Source: Terriglobia bacterium (GTDB taxonomy: Bacteria > Acidobacteriota > Terriglobia > Bryobacterales > Bryobacteraceae). From it: a stretch of 64,000 nt of DNA. Of this stretch, positions 16,421 to 24,775 are shown piece after piece. The DNA is taken from positions 24,545 through 88,544 of the forward strand of contig JAIQFI010000024.1 of the NCBI GenBank assembly GCA_020073345.1. The letters run 5' to 3'. Position 1 is the first letter of the stretch. Each line of letters opens with the position of its first letter. The notes beneath the pieces were generated by a model. It was not told the origin of the DNA, did no database searches, and worked only from the letters and a program-made list of their open reading frames with translations. The position numbers and the translations under genes were made by a program.

Positions 16421-17347
16421 GTGAAAACCGCCATCCTTGCGCTCGGAACTCTGTCCCTTTTCCTGGCAGCTTCAGCAACTGCCAACGATCTCGATGACGC
16501 CTATCAGAGACTCAAGGACGCCCAGACCGCCAAGGATCCCGATGCCATAAAGAAAGCGGCCACCGAAACGGCGAAGCTGGCCAAGGCCGAAGTGACAGGG
16601 CCGAAGCTCGAAGGATTCTCCGACGAAGACTGGCCCAAACGGGTCGAGTTCGCCAAGGGGGTCGGCGCGACGAGCGAGTACGCGCTGTCTACGGCCGCCG
16701 CCCAGCCGGGTCTGGCTCCGGAGAAGGTGGTGGAGCTGATGGACGCCTTACTGGCGGTGAATCCCAAGAGCAGCTACATCGGCGTAGCCACCAGCGCTTA
16801 TCTGGCGGCCCTGGGGAAAATGGGCGGCGCTGATAAACAGATCGAGGGTGCGACCAAGATCGTCAACGGAAGCCCCAACGAGGAAGAAGCCTTAGTCGTC
16901 CTGGCGGACAATCTGATGGCCAAGAACCGGGCGGATCAGGCCTACACCTACGCGTCGCGGCTGGTGACGGTGATGAAGTCCAAGGCCAAGCCCGAAGGCT
17001 ACTCCGACGAGGATTGGAACCGGAGAAAATCAACCCTTCTTTCGCGCGGCTACTACACCGCTGGTGTAACCGGCTGCATGCGCCAGGTGTGGAAGGATTG
17101 CGACACGAACCTGAGGGCGGCTCTACCGCTGGTGGGCAATCAGCCTGGGTTCACCGGACCCGCGTATTTCTACCTGGGCGTCGCGAACTACCAGATTTCC
17201 AAGATCACCACCGACCGCACCAAGCTCCAGGAAGCGTTGAAATTCGAGCAACAGTCCGCCGCCATCGCCGGTCCCATGCAGGCCCAGGCACAGCAGTACG
17301 TGACGGTCATGCAAGGCGAGTTGAGAGCGCCCGTAGTCCGACGTTAG
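16421..17347 (+). CDS. secreted tetratricopeptide-like protein
   Basis: 308 aa from GTG 16421, with GAGGGAG 7 nt upstream and a TATAAT box before that. A signal peptide (MKTAILALGTLSLFLAASATA) leads to an all-helical protein whose sequence EEALVVLADNLMAKNRADQAYTYASRLV fits TPR-like hairpins (seen in parts EEALVVLADNLM and NRADQAYTYASRL). GYSDEDW/GFSDEDW occurs twice (about residues 66 and 193), marking an internal duplication. The function is unknown; probably periplasmic. Confidence 0.8.
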   Translation: MKTAILALGTLSLFLAASATANDLDDAYQRLKDAQTAKDPDAIKKAATETAKLAKAEVTGPKLEGFSDEDWPKRVEFAKGVGATSEYALSTAAAQPGLAPEKVVELMDALLAVNPKSSYIGVATSAYLAALGKMGGADKQIEGATKIVNGSPNEEEALVVLADNLMAKNRADQAYTYASRLVTVMKSKAKPEGYSDEDWNRRKSTLLSRGYYTAGVTGCMRQVWKDCDTNLRAALPLVGNQPGFTGPAYFYLGVANYQISKITTDRTKLQEALKFEQQSAAIAGPMQAQAQQYVTVMQGELRAPVVRR

Positions 17348-17497
17348 TCGCTTCCTGACATCCACCATAATCGAGCGGCCTGGCGACATGCCAGACCTGT
17401 GCCGACCCGTGTAGCCTCGCCTGGTTTTTACAAACAATTTACAGGTTGTGAACGACTCTCGAAGGGCTGCCTCCGCATAATCGGGGCAGTGACTGGG

Positions 17498-17518
17498 GGA
17501 GCGTAGAAAAAGCGCTCC
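17498..17518 (+). promoter_or_regulatory. leader hairpin upstream of the porin gene
   Basis: GGAGCG and CGCTCC form a 6-bp stem around a 9-nt A-rich loop in the porin leader, 12 nt before the GGGAGG ribosome site. It may stabilise the mRNA or influence translation. A CATAAT at 17476-17481 could be the -10 box. Confidence 0.3.
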
Positions 17519-17545
17519 GGAAAACCTTTGGGAGGATTTTTATAC

Positions 17546-18928
17546 ATGCTATCGAGACGCGTCAGGAATTGTGTGTTTGCCGTGTGCTTACTGCCGGTGT
17601 TACTGCCAGCGGGACAGGCAAACCAGGCGAACACAGCCGAGGAGCACGCTCCACCGGACGGTCCGTTCTATCCAGGGGCTCCGAAATCGAGTTCGAGACT
17701 CCAAGCCCCCATCGGGGACTACATTCTCCGTTTGTATGGCACTTTGCTTCTGAATATTTCGACCTCCGACACGGTCCAGGTGGGACAGGACGTTCCACTT
17801 TGGCCTCTGCCTGGCAACGCCAACGTTGCGTATCCGGATGGAACTACGCGCCGAGCTGGTTCAGTCGGCGACACGATTTTCACGGCACGCCAATCTATCT
17901 TGGGCGTTCAGGTGAGCCCAAAGACAGCCGGTACGGGATGGAGTCCCTCCGGGCTGGTCGAGATCGACTTTTTTGGCTCGCGTCCAGTGGATCCAGGTTT
18001 TCAGCCGCAGGACCGGGTCTTCAATCAACCGCGTCTGCGGCGGGCATATCTTCAAGTGGACAAGGGTGAGTGGAGGATCGTTGCCGGCCAGGACAAAGCG
18101 ATTCTCGCGCCTCTCGATCCCATTTCGCTGTCGCACGTGGCCATACCCTTGGGCGGAACCGCCGGTGACCTGTGGGCCTGGCTGCCGCAAGTTCGGGTGG
18201 AGGACCGTCACAAGTTCGGCGGCTCGACCCTGCTGGTCCAAGCCGGTATCCTGCGCCCATCGTTCGGCGACTCCCGGCTGACGGATCAGGCGGGGGTAAA
18301 CGGCTCGGCGGTTGACAGCACGTTCTCGGGCTTCGGCGAACGCGGGAGACAGCCATTTTATGAGGCTCGCGTGGCCTTGTCTCATCCCTACGCCGGAAGG
18401 ACGGCGACCGTCGGCGTGAGCGGGCACTATGGCCGCGAGGCGGTAGGCGCGAACAAAGGCATAGATTCCTCCGCGGTTGCCGTGGATCTGACTCTTCCCG
18501 TGTTCAAATACCTCATCTTCCGCGGCGAGGGCTTTAGAGGAGCCAACCTGGTTCCGTTCGGTGGCGGAATCGATCAGGGTGTGGCCTTTACACCCGCTGC
18601 GGGCGCGACGCCCGCTCAATTCCGTAAGATCGGCGACATGGGCGGATGGGCGGAACTGATCTCGCCGGTGACCCCCAAGGACATTCTGTACGCGGGCGCC
18701 GGCACGGACGACCCATGCGATCGTGACCTGATGCCGCTCAGCACCCGTTCGAAGAATTCCTTCGTCTGGGCCAGCTACTTCCGCAAACTTGGTCCGGATG
18801 TTACCGCGGCCTTCGAATGGAGTTTCTGGGACTTCCGCACCCGGACCTTCAATGGCGCGAATCTCGGACCACGCGCGGTTTCGGGGCGGGGCAATGTCTT
18901 CAACATTGCGCTGGCTTACCAGTTCTAG
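17546..18928 (+). CDS. DcaP-like outer-membrane porin
   Basis: 460 aa from the ATG at 17546 with GGGAGG about 10 nt upstream; a TTG 18 nt earlier overlaps that ribosome site and is rejected. After a signal peptide (RNCVFAVCLLPVLLPAGQA), alternating amphipathic strands fill the chain. FTARQSILGVQV, GLVEIDFFG, QPRLRRAYLQ and WRIVAGQDKAILAPLDP match the DcaP/TtuB porin pattern. The protein ends in an aromatic residue (NIALAYQF), as needed for outer-membrane insertion. It probably passes small anionic or amino-sugar solutes. No transporter gene is adjacent. Confidence 0.8.
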   Translation: MLSRRVRNCVFAVCLLPVLLPAGQANQANTAEEHAPPDGPFYPGAPKSSSRLQAPIGDYILRLYGTLLLNISTSDTVQVGQDVPLWPLPGNANVAYPDGTTRRAGSVGDTIFTARQSILGVQVSPKTAGTGWSPSGLVEIDFFGSRPVDPGFQPQDRVFNQPRLRRAYLQVDKGEWRIVAGQDKAILAPLDPISLSHVAIPLGGTAGDLWAWLPQVRVEDRHKFGGSTLLVQAGILRPSFGDSRLTDQAGVNGSAVDSTFSGFGERGRQPFYEARVALSHPYAGRTATVGVSGHYGREAVGANKGIDSSAVAVDLTLPVFKYLIFRGEGFRGANLVPFGGGIDQGVAFTPAAGATPAQFRKIGDMGGWAELISPVTPKDILYAGAGTDDPCDRDLMPLSTRSKNSFVWASYFRKLGPDVTAAFEWSFWDFRTRTFNGANLGPRAVSGRGNVFNIALAYQF

Positions 18929-19130
18929 GAAGCAGGCTGCGCCAAATTGTCCCGAACGGCTGTGACAAGTTGTCCCCGATCCTGAAGCCAACGCCTGGTT
19001 TTTCAGCGGATCCCGTGGCGTCTTGTGTGGTCGCTGGTTTGCAAGACGCCCCGAGGGAAGGTCCAGACAGCCGCAGTCCGGACTCCGGATTGCTGTTATC
19101 GGTGGGGCACTGGATCTTCCCCATCTTTCC
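18929..19130. other. 202-bp intergenic stretch with repeated TTGTCCC motifs
   Basis: No credible gene. AATTGTCCCGA at about 18946 recurs as AGTTGTCCCCGA at about 18968, the second as part of the palindrome GACAA-G-TTGTC (about 18964-18974). A related dyad lies at 43330-43363. Such repeated short motifs are seen at transposon ends, so this may be the remnant of one; no transposase fragment is present. Confidence 0.35.
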
Positions 19131-19964
19131 TCAGTGTGTAATCGCGTAGATGATGTAGTTCACGCCTAGCCGTATTCCCAGCGCGGAGTATTTTTCGGGA
19201 TAATACGGATCGTCGGCAAATTCCCAGGAATCGCCGGTGTCGGAGTTGTACATCGCCTGCACCAGGATTCGCCCCTTGTCGTCATAGATCGCGCGCCAAT
19301 GGGGCACGGTCCCGCCCTTCTTGGACCCTTCCCCCAGGTGTTCGGAGCCCACGATGATGTAACGGTCGTCCAGGTCAAAGACGGAGTGAAAGATGGAATC
19401 CGCATTAGGGATATCTTGCACCGGGCGGTCGGGAAAGGCGTATCCGATGCGCTCGACAAATTCACCCCACTCCTCGGTTCCATGGATATCGTCGGCCATG
19501 AAGAATCCGCCGCGGTCGAGAAAGTCGCGAAGGATCTTGCCCTGCTTCTCGGTCAAACCCCATTCGCCGGCCTGGACCGCATAAATGAACGGATAGTTGT
19601 AAACGTCGTCGCCGTCTTCGAGATCGACGACCTGTTCCACGGAACGCGCATCCACGCGCGTCAGGCGTCTCACTGCTTCTAGAAAGTGCCGATCAGCCCG
19701 CGGATAGTCCTGGGTCCAAAGCGATCGCCCGCGATGATAGTCGGGATCTTCGCGGCCGCGGTACCCGTCCAGAGGGCCGCCCGGGAACATGATCCGGCCG
19801 AAAACAAAATCCGTCTCCTGATCCCACCCGGGGGGAAGCGGAATGGCGCCGACCCGATATTCCATCCCGGGGTATTCACGAAACGGCTTGTGAAACGCAA
19901 GGAGATGAAACGCGAAGAGCGTTCCCAGTGCGATCGCGAAGACCAGCGGAACTATCCTCTTCAC
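19131..19964 (-). CDS. DUF4159 domain protein
   Basis: 277 aa with an N-terminal membrane anchor or signal (residues 5-25). The body fits DUF4159, with YNYPFIYAVQAGEWGLTEKQ and FLDRGGFFMADDIHG, a class I glutaminase-like fold reported in Bacteroidetes and Acidobacteria near MoxR/vWA gene sets. No Cys-His-Glu triad is obvious, so it is unlikely to be an enzyme. Its role is unknown; it is probably periplasmic. Confidence 0.8.
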   Translation of the reverse strand: MKRIVPLVFAIALGTLFAFHLLAFHKPFREYPGMEYRVGAIPLPPGWDQETDFVFGRIMFPGGPLDGYRGREDPDYHRGRSLWTQDYPRADRHFLEAVRRLTRVDARSVEQVVDLEDGDDVYNYPFIYAVQAGEWGLTEKQGKILRDFLDRGGFFMADDIHGTEEWGEFVERIGYAFPDRPVQDIPNADSIFHSVFDLDDRYIIVGSEHLGEGSKKGGTVPHWRAIYDDKGRILVQAMYNSDTGDSWEFADDPYYPEKYSALGIRLGVNYIIYAITH

Positions 19965-19992
19965 GTTTCGAGGATACCGCGCGCAGCAGGGT

Positions 19993-20751
19993 CTATTCTC
20001 GCGGGGCGGGTTCCTTGCGGCCGAGCTCTTCGGCCAGAATGATCGCCTCGGCCAGATCCTTCATCGGACGACGGAGCCGGCGGCTTTCATTGCGCATCCG
20101 CAGATACGCTTCTTCCTCGGTGAGATTCTGACGGCGCTGCAAAATGCCCTTGGCTCGCTCCACTACCTTACGAGTCTCCAGCTGCCGCTTGACCTCCGCG
20201 GTCTCTTCGGTCAGGCGCGCGTTCTCTTCTTCCAGCAGGCTCTTGGCGATGGCGCTGCCCATCTGCTCGCCCATGAACTGGATGGTCGAAATCTCCTCGG
20301 CCGTGTGCGCGTGCCGCTCGCGGTGGTGCACATTGATCACACCGATGACCTGGCCCTTGTTGATCAGAGGCACCGAGAGGAAGGCCTCATAGGTATCCTC
20401 TACCAGCGCGGGAAAGAATTTGAACCTCGGATCGGCAGCTGCTTTCGAGGACAGTGCGACAGGCGACTGGTGCTCAGCCACCCAGCCGGTAACACCCTCG
20501 CCGACTTTCATACGTAGATTTCCCAGGTCCTTCGCGTGCGGCACCTGAGACGCGCGCAGCACGAATTCCTCGGTAGGCAATTCCACCAGGTATACCAGGC
20601 AGGCGTCGCATCCCGAGATCTGGGACGTAAGCCCCACGATCTCGCCCAGCATCTCATCCAAAGACAGTTCGGAGCTGACAATCCGGCTTACGCGGTGCAA
20701 GACCGAGATTTCCTCCGGCTCCTCCCGTTCCCTTTGTTCTGTGGCCATCAT
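19993..20751 (-). CDS. GAF-ANTAR regulator (RNA-binding antiterminator type)
   Basis: 252 aa from the ATG at 20749-20751 (MMATEQRERE); the frame continues 14 codons upstream without another ATG except at 20793. A GAF domain spans about 15-175 (MLGEIVGLTSQISGCDACLV; VGEGVTGWVAEH). A short coiled coil leads to an ANTAR domain (VVERAKGILQRRQNLTEEEAYLRM, split here as VVERAKGILQRR and NLTEEEAYLRM). ANTAR domains bind paired RNA hairpins and prevent transcription termination. No kinase gene is beside it, so the GAF domain is presumably the sensor. Confidence 0.9.
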   Translation of the reverse strand: MMATEQREREEPEEISVLHRVSRIVSSELSLDEMLGEIVGLTSQISGCDACLVYLVELPTEEFVLRASQVPHAKDLGNLRMKVGEGVTGWVAEHQSPVALSSKAAADPRFKFFPALVEDTYEAFLSVPLINKGQVIGVINVHHRERHAHTAEEISTIQFMGEQMGSAIAKSLLEEENARLTEETAEVKRQLETRKVVERAKGILQRRQNLTEEEAYLRMRNESRRLRRPMKDLAEAIILAEELGRKEPAPRE

Positions 20752-20851
20752 ACTAATGAGCCTAAGACGGCAATCGCGCCCAGGTCCAATCAAAACTTTC
20801 TATGAAGTGAATCACCCGAGATGTTAGTGGTCGCATATGTTCAACGAATCG

Positions 20852-20881
20852 TTGCGTTTGTCTGAAAAGTACCGATATAAT
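20852..20881 (+). promoter_or_regulatory. promoter of the copper monooxygenase gene, with overlapping dyad
   Basis: TTGCGT (20852-20857), an 18-bp spacer and a perfect TATAAT (20876-20881). CAACGA-A-TCGTTG at 20842-20854 is a 6-bp inverted repeat overlapping the -35 box, positioned like an operator. A strong GAAGGAGGT ribosome site lies at 20902-20910. Confidence 0.55.
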
Positions 20882-20919
20882 TAGGGTGCGGTATGACCTC
20901 TGAAGGAGGTACGATTCGC

Positions 20920-22284
20920 GTGAGCGCATTTCGACTGGTGGTCGCGGGTTGCCTGACGGGCGTGGCGGTTCTAGCCGCGCCGGATCCCTCAAAAGTCACT
21001 TTCAACAAGGACGTTCTTCCGATTCTCGAGAAGAATTGTCAGAGTTGTCATCGTCCCGGTGAAGTGGCTCCCATGTCACTGTTGAGTTACAACGACGCCC
21101 GGCCCTGGGCCAAAGCGATCAAGGCCGCGGTGGTGGCCAGGAAGATGCCGCCATGGATGGCCGATGCCGGCGTTGGTCATTTCAAGAATGACCGCACGCT
21201 GAGCGCGGAAGAGATCGCCACGCTGACCGCGTGGGCTGACAACGGCGCCCTCGAAGGCGACGCCAAGGACAAGCCTGCCGCGCTAACCTTCCAGGATGGT
21301 TGGAATATCAAGCCCGACATCATTGTCGAGATGCCCAAGCCGTTCCAGCTACCTGCCACGGGAACCATCAATTACAAGTTCGTTCTGGTGAAAACCAATT
21401 TCCCGCAGGACATGTGGATCTCGTCAGCGGAAATGCGTCCAGGTAATCCCAAGGTTCTGCATCACGGAAAAGTTTGGGTGCGGCCGCCGGGATCGCGCTG
21501 GCTCGAGAACGCCGAACCTGGCGAGGCTTACGAAAACGAAACCCAGCGGGAGATCATCGGACGTAACGGCGCCGAAGAAGGCAATGATATCTTGGGCAAG
21601 TTCAATCCCGGACTGGGCGCTCAGAGCTTCGATGTGAACGGCTCGGCCAAATTCGTGCCCAAAGGATCGGACCTGGTGTTCGAGCTGCACTACACGACGA
21701 TGGGGCAACCCACCCAGGATGTTTCTAAGATCGGGCTGGTGTTGGCAAAGAATCCGCCGCTGACCCGCTACTTTTTCCATGCAGGACCGACGGCGACGAA
21801 TCTGGCAATCCCGGCCGGCGACGGAAATGCGGAGGTGGTCAGCGAACTGACGCTCGCGCAGGAAGCGAAGCTGGTGTACGCTCAGCCTCACATGCATCTA
21901 CGCGGCAAGGATTTCGAGCTGCGTCTCATTTTCCCCACCGGCGAGACCCAGACGGTCCTCAAGGCCAAGTGGGATTTCGAGTGGCAGATGGGCTACGAAT
22001 TGGCGAAACCGATCGATATGCCCAAGGGTACGCGGATGGTAGGGATCTCGCACTTCGACAACTCCGCTAACAACCGCTTCAATCCCGATCCGGCCAAGGA
22101 GATCGTGTGGGGTCCGCAAAATTGGGACGAGATGAGCAACTGCTTCATCGGCGTGATCTTCGACGTCGCGACCAAGCCGGAGAGCGTGTTCGTTCGGTCG
22201 GGACCGAGCTTGCTGCCGCGCAGCCATTCCGGACCGACTCTGGCTGCTCTCGAAGCCGCGAAGACGATTCAAAGCCGCGAATAA
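20920..22284 (+). CDS. cytochrome c / type II copper monooxygenase fusion
   Basis: 454 aa from GTG 20920, chosen because GAAGGAGGT ends 9 nt upstream; an in-frame ATG at 20893 lies before that ribosome site. A signal peptide (to about 20) precedes a small cytochrome c-like domain with CQSCH (Cys40-His44) and a distal Met region (KMPPW). The C-terminal part resembles ascorbate-dependent copper monooxygenases: His181-His182 and His257 fit the first copper site, and His324, His326 and Met405 (DEMSN) the second. The likely role is periplasmic hydroxylation with electrons delivered through the heme. The substrate is unknown. It converges on pgk. Confidence 0.82.
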   Translation: MSAFRLVVAGCLTGVAVLAAPDPSKVTFNKDVLPILEKNCQSCHRPGEVAPMSLLSYNDARPWAKAIKAAVVARKMPPWMADAGVGHFKNDRTLSAEEIATLTAWADNGALEGDAKDKPAALTFQDGWNIKPDIIVEMPKPFQLPATGTINYKFVLVKTNFPQDMWISSAEMRPGNPKVLHHGKVWVRPPGSRWLENAEPGEAYENETQREIIGRNGAEEGNDILGKFNPGLGAQSFDVNGSAKFVPKGSDLVFELHYTTMGQPTQDVSKIGLVLAKNPPLTRYFFHAGPTATNLAIPAGDGNAEVVSELTLAQEAKLVYAQPHMHLRGKDFELRLIFPTGETQTVLKAKWDFEWQMGYELAKPIDMPKGTRMVGISHFDNSANNRFNPDPAKEIVWGPQNWDEMSNCFIGVIFDVATKPESVFVRSGPSLLPRSHSGPTLAALEAAKTIQSRE

Positions 22285-22290
22285 CAGTGG

Positions 22291-22367
22291 GCAGGATTGC
22301 ATCCTGCGAGCGGGTTTGTAACCCGCGCACGGCGCCGATTAGAAATCGGCGCGCAGGTTAAAAACCT
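22291..22367. repeat. four consecutive hairpins with 3-nt loops
   Basis: Perfect stems: 22291-22307 (7 bp, GCAGGAT/ATCCTGC), 22310-22326 (7 bp, GCGGGTT/AACCCGC), 22332-22352 (9 bp, GCGCCGATT/AATCGGCGC) and 22355-22367 (5 bp, AGGTT/AACCT). Each has a 3-nt loop, with centres 19, 24 and 19 bp apart. They lie between convergent genes and may act as a terminator, but the array form suggests a dispersed palindromic repeat. The last hairpin overlaps the 3' end of pgk. Confidence 0.75.
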
Positions 22368-23560
22368 TCCCCACTATTTGCGCCGATTTCTAACGCCGCT
22401 ACTCCCGGCAGTTCGATGCCGGCCAGAAACTCCAGTGACGCGCCGCCGCCGGTAGAGATGTGACTGATCTTGTCGGCCACACCCGCCGACTTGATCGCTT
22501 TTTCCGAATCGCCGCCGCCCACGACACTCACCGCTCCCGACGCCGCGACAGCTTTTGCCAGCGCCACGGTGCCCTTATCGAACGGAGGCGTCTCAAACAC
22601 GCCCATCGGACCATTCCAGATGACGGTCTTCGCGCCGCTGATGACTTGCGTATAGGCGTCCACGGTCTTAGGGCCGATATCGAGACCCATCAGGCTACCT
22701 GGCACCGTGTTGACCACCTGGGTCTCCACACCCGCTTTCAGTTCCGCCGCGACCACGTGATCCACCGGCAGCATGAGTTTCGGTCCAGCCTCGGCCATGA
22801 GGTCGCGCGCCAGGCCGATCTTGTCTTCCTCCACCAGAGACTTTCCGGTGCCCTCACCGCGCGCCCGAAGGAAGGTATAAGCCATCGCCCCGCCGATCAT
22901 CAGCCGGTCCACCACCTTCATCAGGTTTTGGATCACTTCGATTTTGTCCGAAACCTTCGCGCCGCCCAGGATCGCGACGCAGGGACGCGCCGGATTTTTG
23001 ACGGCCTTGGTCAGGTACTCGATTTCCTTGTCCATCAGCAGTCCCGCGGCGGCCTGCTTGGCGTCCTGCTTTACGAACGCGATCATGCCCACGGTGGACG
23101 CATGCGCGCGGTGCGCCGAGCCGAACGCGTCATTCACGTACACGTCGCACAGCTTCGCGAGCTGCTTCGAGAATTCGGGGTCGTTCTTTTCTTCCTCCGC
23201 ATGGAAGCGCAGATTCTCGAGCAGCAAAACTTCTCCCGGTTTAGGCAGCATCGCCTCGACCGACGGGCCGACGCAGTCCGGAGCCATCGCCACCGGCTGG
23301 CCTAACAACTCCGACAGTTTCGCGGCGATAGGCTTCAGGCTCATCTCCGGATTGGGCTTGCCCTTGGGCCGTCCGAGGTGGCTCGCGAGGATCAAGCCCG
23401 CACCTTTTTCGAGGGCATAGCGGATGGTCGGCAGCGACGCTCGAATTCTTTTGTCGCTGGTAATCTCCTGGCCGCCATTTGCGAGAGGAACATTAAAGTC
23501 CACGCGGATGAAGACGCGTTTTCCCGCCAGATCCAGATCGCGGATGGAGAGGGTGCTCAT
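22358..23560 (-). CDS. pgk: phosphoglycerate kinase
   Basis: 400 aa from the ATG at 23558-23560, which overlaps the thioesterase stop (ATGA). The N-terminal motif [12 protein letters not shown], the hinge region and the nucleotide loop [11 protein letters not shown] are all present. It interconverts 1,3-bisphosphoglycerate and 3-phosphoglycerate in glycolysis and gluconeogenesis. PGK normally ends shortly after ELPGVAAL; here about ten further residues ([10 protein letters not shown]) are encoded by sequence that belongs to the adjacent palindromic repeat. The catalytic parts are unaffected. Confidence 0.97.
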   Translation of the reverse strand: MSTLSIRDLDLAGKRVFIRVDFNVPLANGGQEITSDKRIRASLPTIRYALEKGAGLILASHLGRPKGKPNPEMSLKPIAAKLSELLGQPVAMAPDCVGPSVEAMLPKPGEVLLLENLRFHAEEEKNDPEFSKQLAKLCDVYVNDAFGSAHRAHASTVGMIAFVKQDAKQAAAGLLMDKEIEYLTKAVKNPARPCVAILGGAKVSDKIEVIQNLMKVVDRLMIGGAMAYTFLRARGEGTGKSLVEEDKIGLARDLMAEAGPKLMLPVDHVVAAELKAGVETQVVNTVPGSLMGLDIGPKTVDAYTQVISGAKTVIWNGPMGVFETPPFDKGTVALAKAVAASGAVSVVGGGDSEKAIKSAGVADKISHISTGGGASLEFLAGIELPGVAALEIGANSGEGF

Positions 23561-23970
23561 GTGTTCTTTTTTATCCCCAGCTTCTCGTGATATTTTTGCG
23601 GCAGCTTGGCCGGTCTGCGGTCGGCGCCGCAAAATACGTGCTTGGTATACCCTGTTGCCAGCTTGCGGCCGTCGTCCGCGGCCAGTAACTCATAGTCGAA
23701 CCGGATCATACGTGGAGTGGCCTCAGCGACCGAGGTTCGGACGATGACTTCTTCATCGTACACGGCGGCGGAGAGGTAGCGGCAATTGACCTCCGCGACC
23801 ACCAGGAGTATTCCGTCCTCGCGCTCCATATCGCGATAGCGCAGCCCGGAGGCCCGCCAGTATTCGACGCGTCCCACTTCCATCCAAATGAGGTAGTTGG
23901 CGTGATAGACCACGCCCATCTGGTCGGTTTCGGCGTACCGGACGCGCAGGCGAGTCTCAACGGGTGCCAT
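23557..23970 (-). CDS. acyl-CoA thioesterase (YbgC / 4-hydroxybenzoyl-CoA thioesterase family)
   Basis: 137 aa hotdog-fold protein. The catalytic motif [19 protein letters not shown] (residues 9-27) contains the Asp expected at the active site, followed by the central helix [12 protein letters not shown]. It hydrolyses short acyl-CoA or acyl-ACP thioesters; the natural substrate is unknown. It is translationally coupled to pgk, with no clear metabolic reason. Confidence 0.92.
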   Translation of the reverse strand: MAPVETRLRVRYAETDQMGVVYHANYLIWMEVGRVEYWRASGLRYRDMEREDGILLVVAEVNCRYLSAAVYDEEVIVRTSVAEATPRMIRFDYELLAADDGRKLATGYTKHVFCGADRRPAKLPQKYHEKLGIKKNT

Positions 23971-24052
23971 AAGCTGGTGATTATAACTGAGAAAATGCGA
24001 ATTCCTGTAACCTGGAACGCCGCGTCGCGTCTGTTACCATGACATCATAAAC

Positions 24053-24775
24053 GTGCGAATCCGCGTCTTGTTCTTCGGTGTGTTGCGTGACATTGTCGGT
24101 CTGCGTGAGGATCTGGTCGAGATCCCCGATGGTGGGTCCGTGGATTCCGTCTTCGAGTATTATGCCGGACGTTTCCCGCGCCTTCGCGAGATGTCCGCGA
24201 GTCTGGTGCTGGCCCTGAACCAGAGTTTTTCCGAACCCAGCGCTCCGTTATCGGAAGGTGACGAGGTCGCGTTTCTGCCGCCGGTCAGCGGCGGTTCCGC
24301 GGTCTTCACCCAACAAATAGAGGATGCCGCCGGGCATTTCTTTGCGATCACCCGCGATCCGATCGACAGCTCCGCGCTGGTTCATCGGCTGCAGCGAGGC
24401 GAGGACGGCGCGGTGGTCACGTTCGAAGGAATCGCGCGCAACAACACCAAAGGCCGGCCCACGCGCTATCTCGAATACGAGTGCTATGAGGCCATGGCGA
24501 TCAAGATGATGGCGCAGATTGGGTGCGAAATCGCCCACGCGCTTCCCATCGGGCGGATCGGCATGATCCACCGCCTGGGACGGATCGAGATCGGGGAAGC
24601 GAGCGTAGTGGTGGTGGCCGCCGCGCCGCATCGCAAGCCGGCGTTTGAAGCGGCGCTCGAAGGCATCAACCGGCTGAAACGCCTGGTGCCCATCTGGAAG
24701 AAAGAATACTTCGCCGACGGCGAGGTGTGGGTGGACGGCGAATGGGACGATTCCGTCATAAAAGCGCGCTCTTAA
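24053..24775 (+). CDS. MoaD-MoaE fusion (molybdopterin synthase, both subunits in one chain)
   Basis: 240 aa from GTG 24053. Residues 1-81 are a ubiquitin-like MoaD ending in VSGG (Gly80-Gly81), which in free MoaD is the C-terminus that carries the thiocarboxylate. Residues 86-240 are MoaE, with FEGIARNNTKGRPTRYLEYE and the catalytic Lys region LVPIWKKEYF. Together they insert the dithiolene sulfurs into precursor Z to give molybdopterin. In mycobacterial MoaX, a similar fusion is cut after the Gly-Gly; the same may be needed here. Other moa genes are absent from the window. Confidence 0.93.
   Translation: MRIRVLFFGVLRDIVGLREDLVEIPDGGSVDSVFEYYAGRFPRLREMSASLVLALNQSFSEPSAPLSEGDEVAFLPPVSGGSAVFTQQIEDAAGHFFAITRDPIDSSALVHRLQRGEDGAVVTFEGIARNNTKGRPTRYLEYECYEAMAIKMMAQIGCEIAHALPIGRIGMIHRLGRIEIGEASVVVVAAAPHRKPAFEAALEGINRLKRLVPIWKKEYFADGEVWVDGEWDDSVIKARS

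Noticed and set aside
22291..22367. Short CRISPR array
   Set aside because: The arms of the four hairpins differ from each other; there are no constant repeats with unique spacers and no cas genes.
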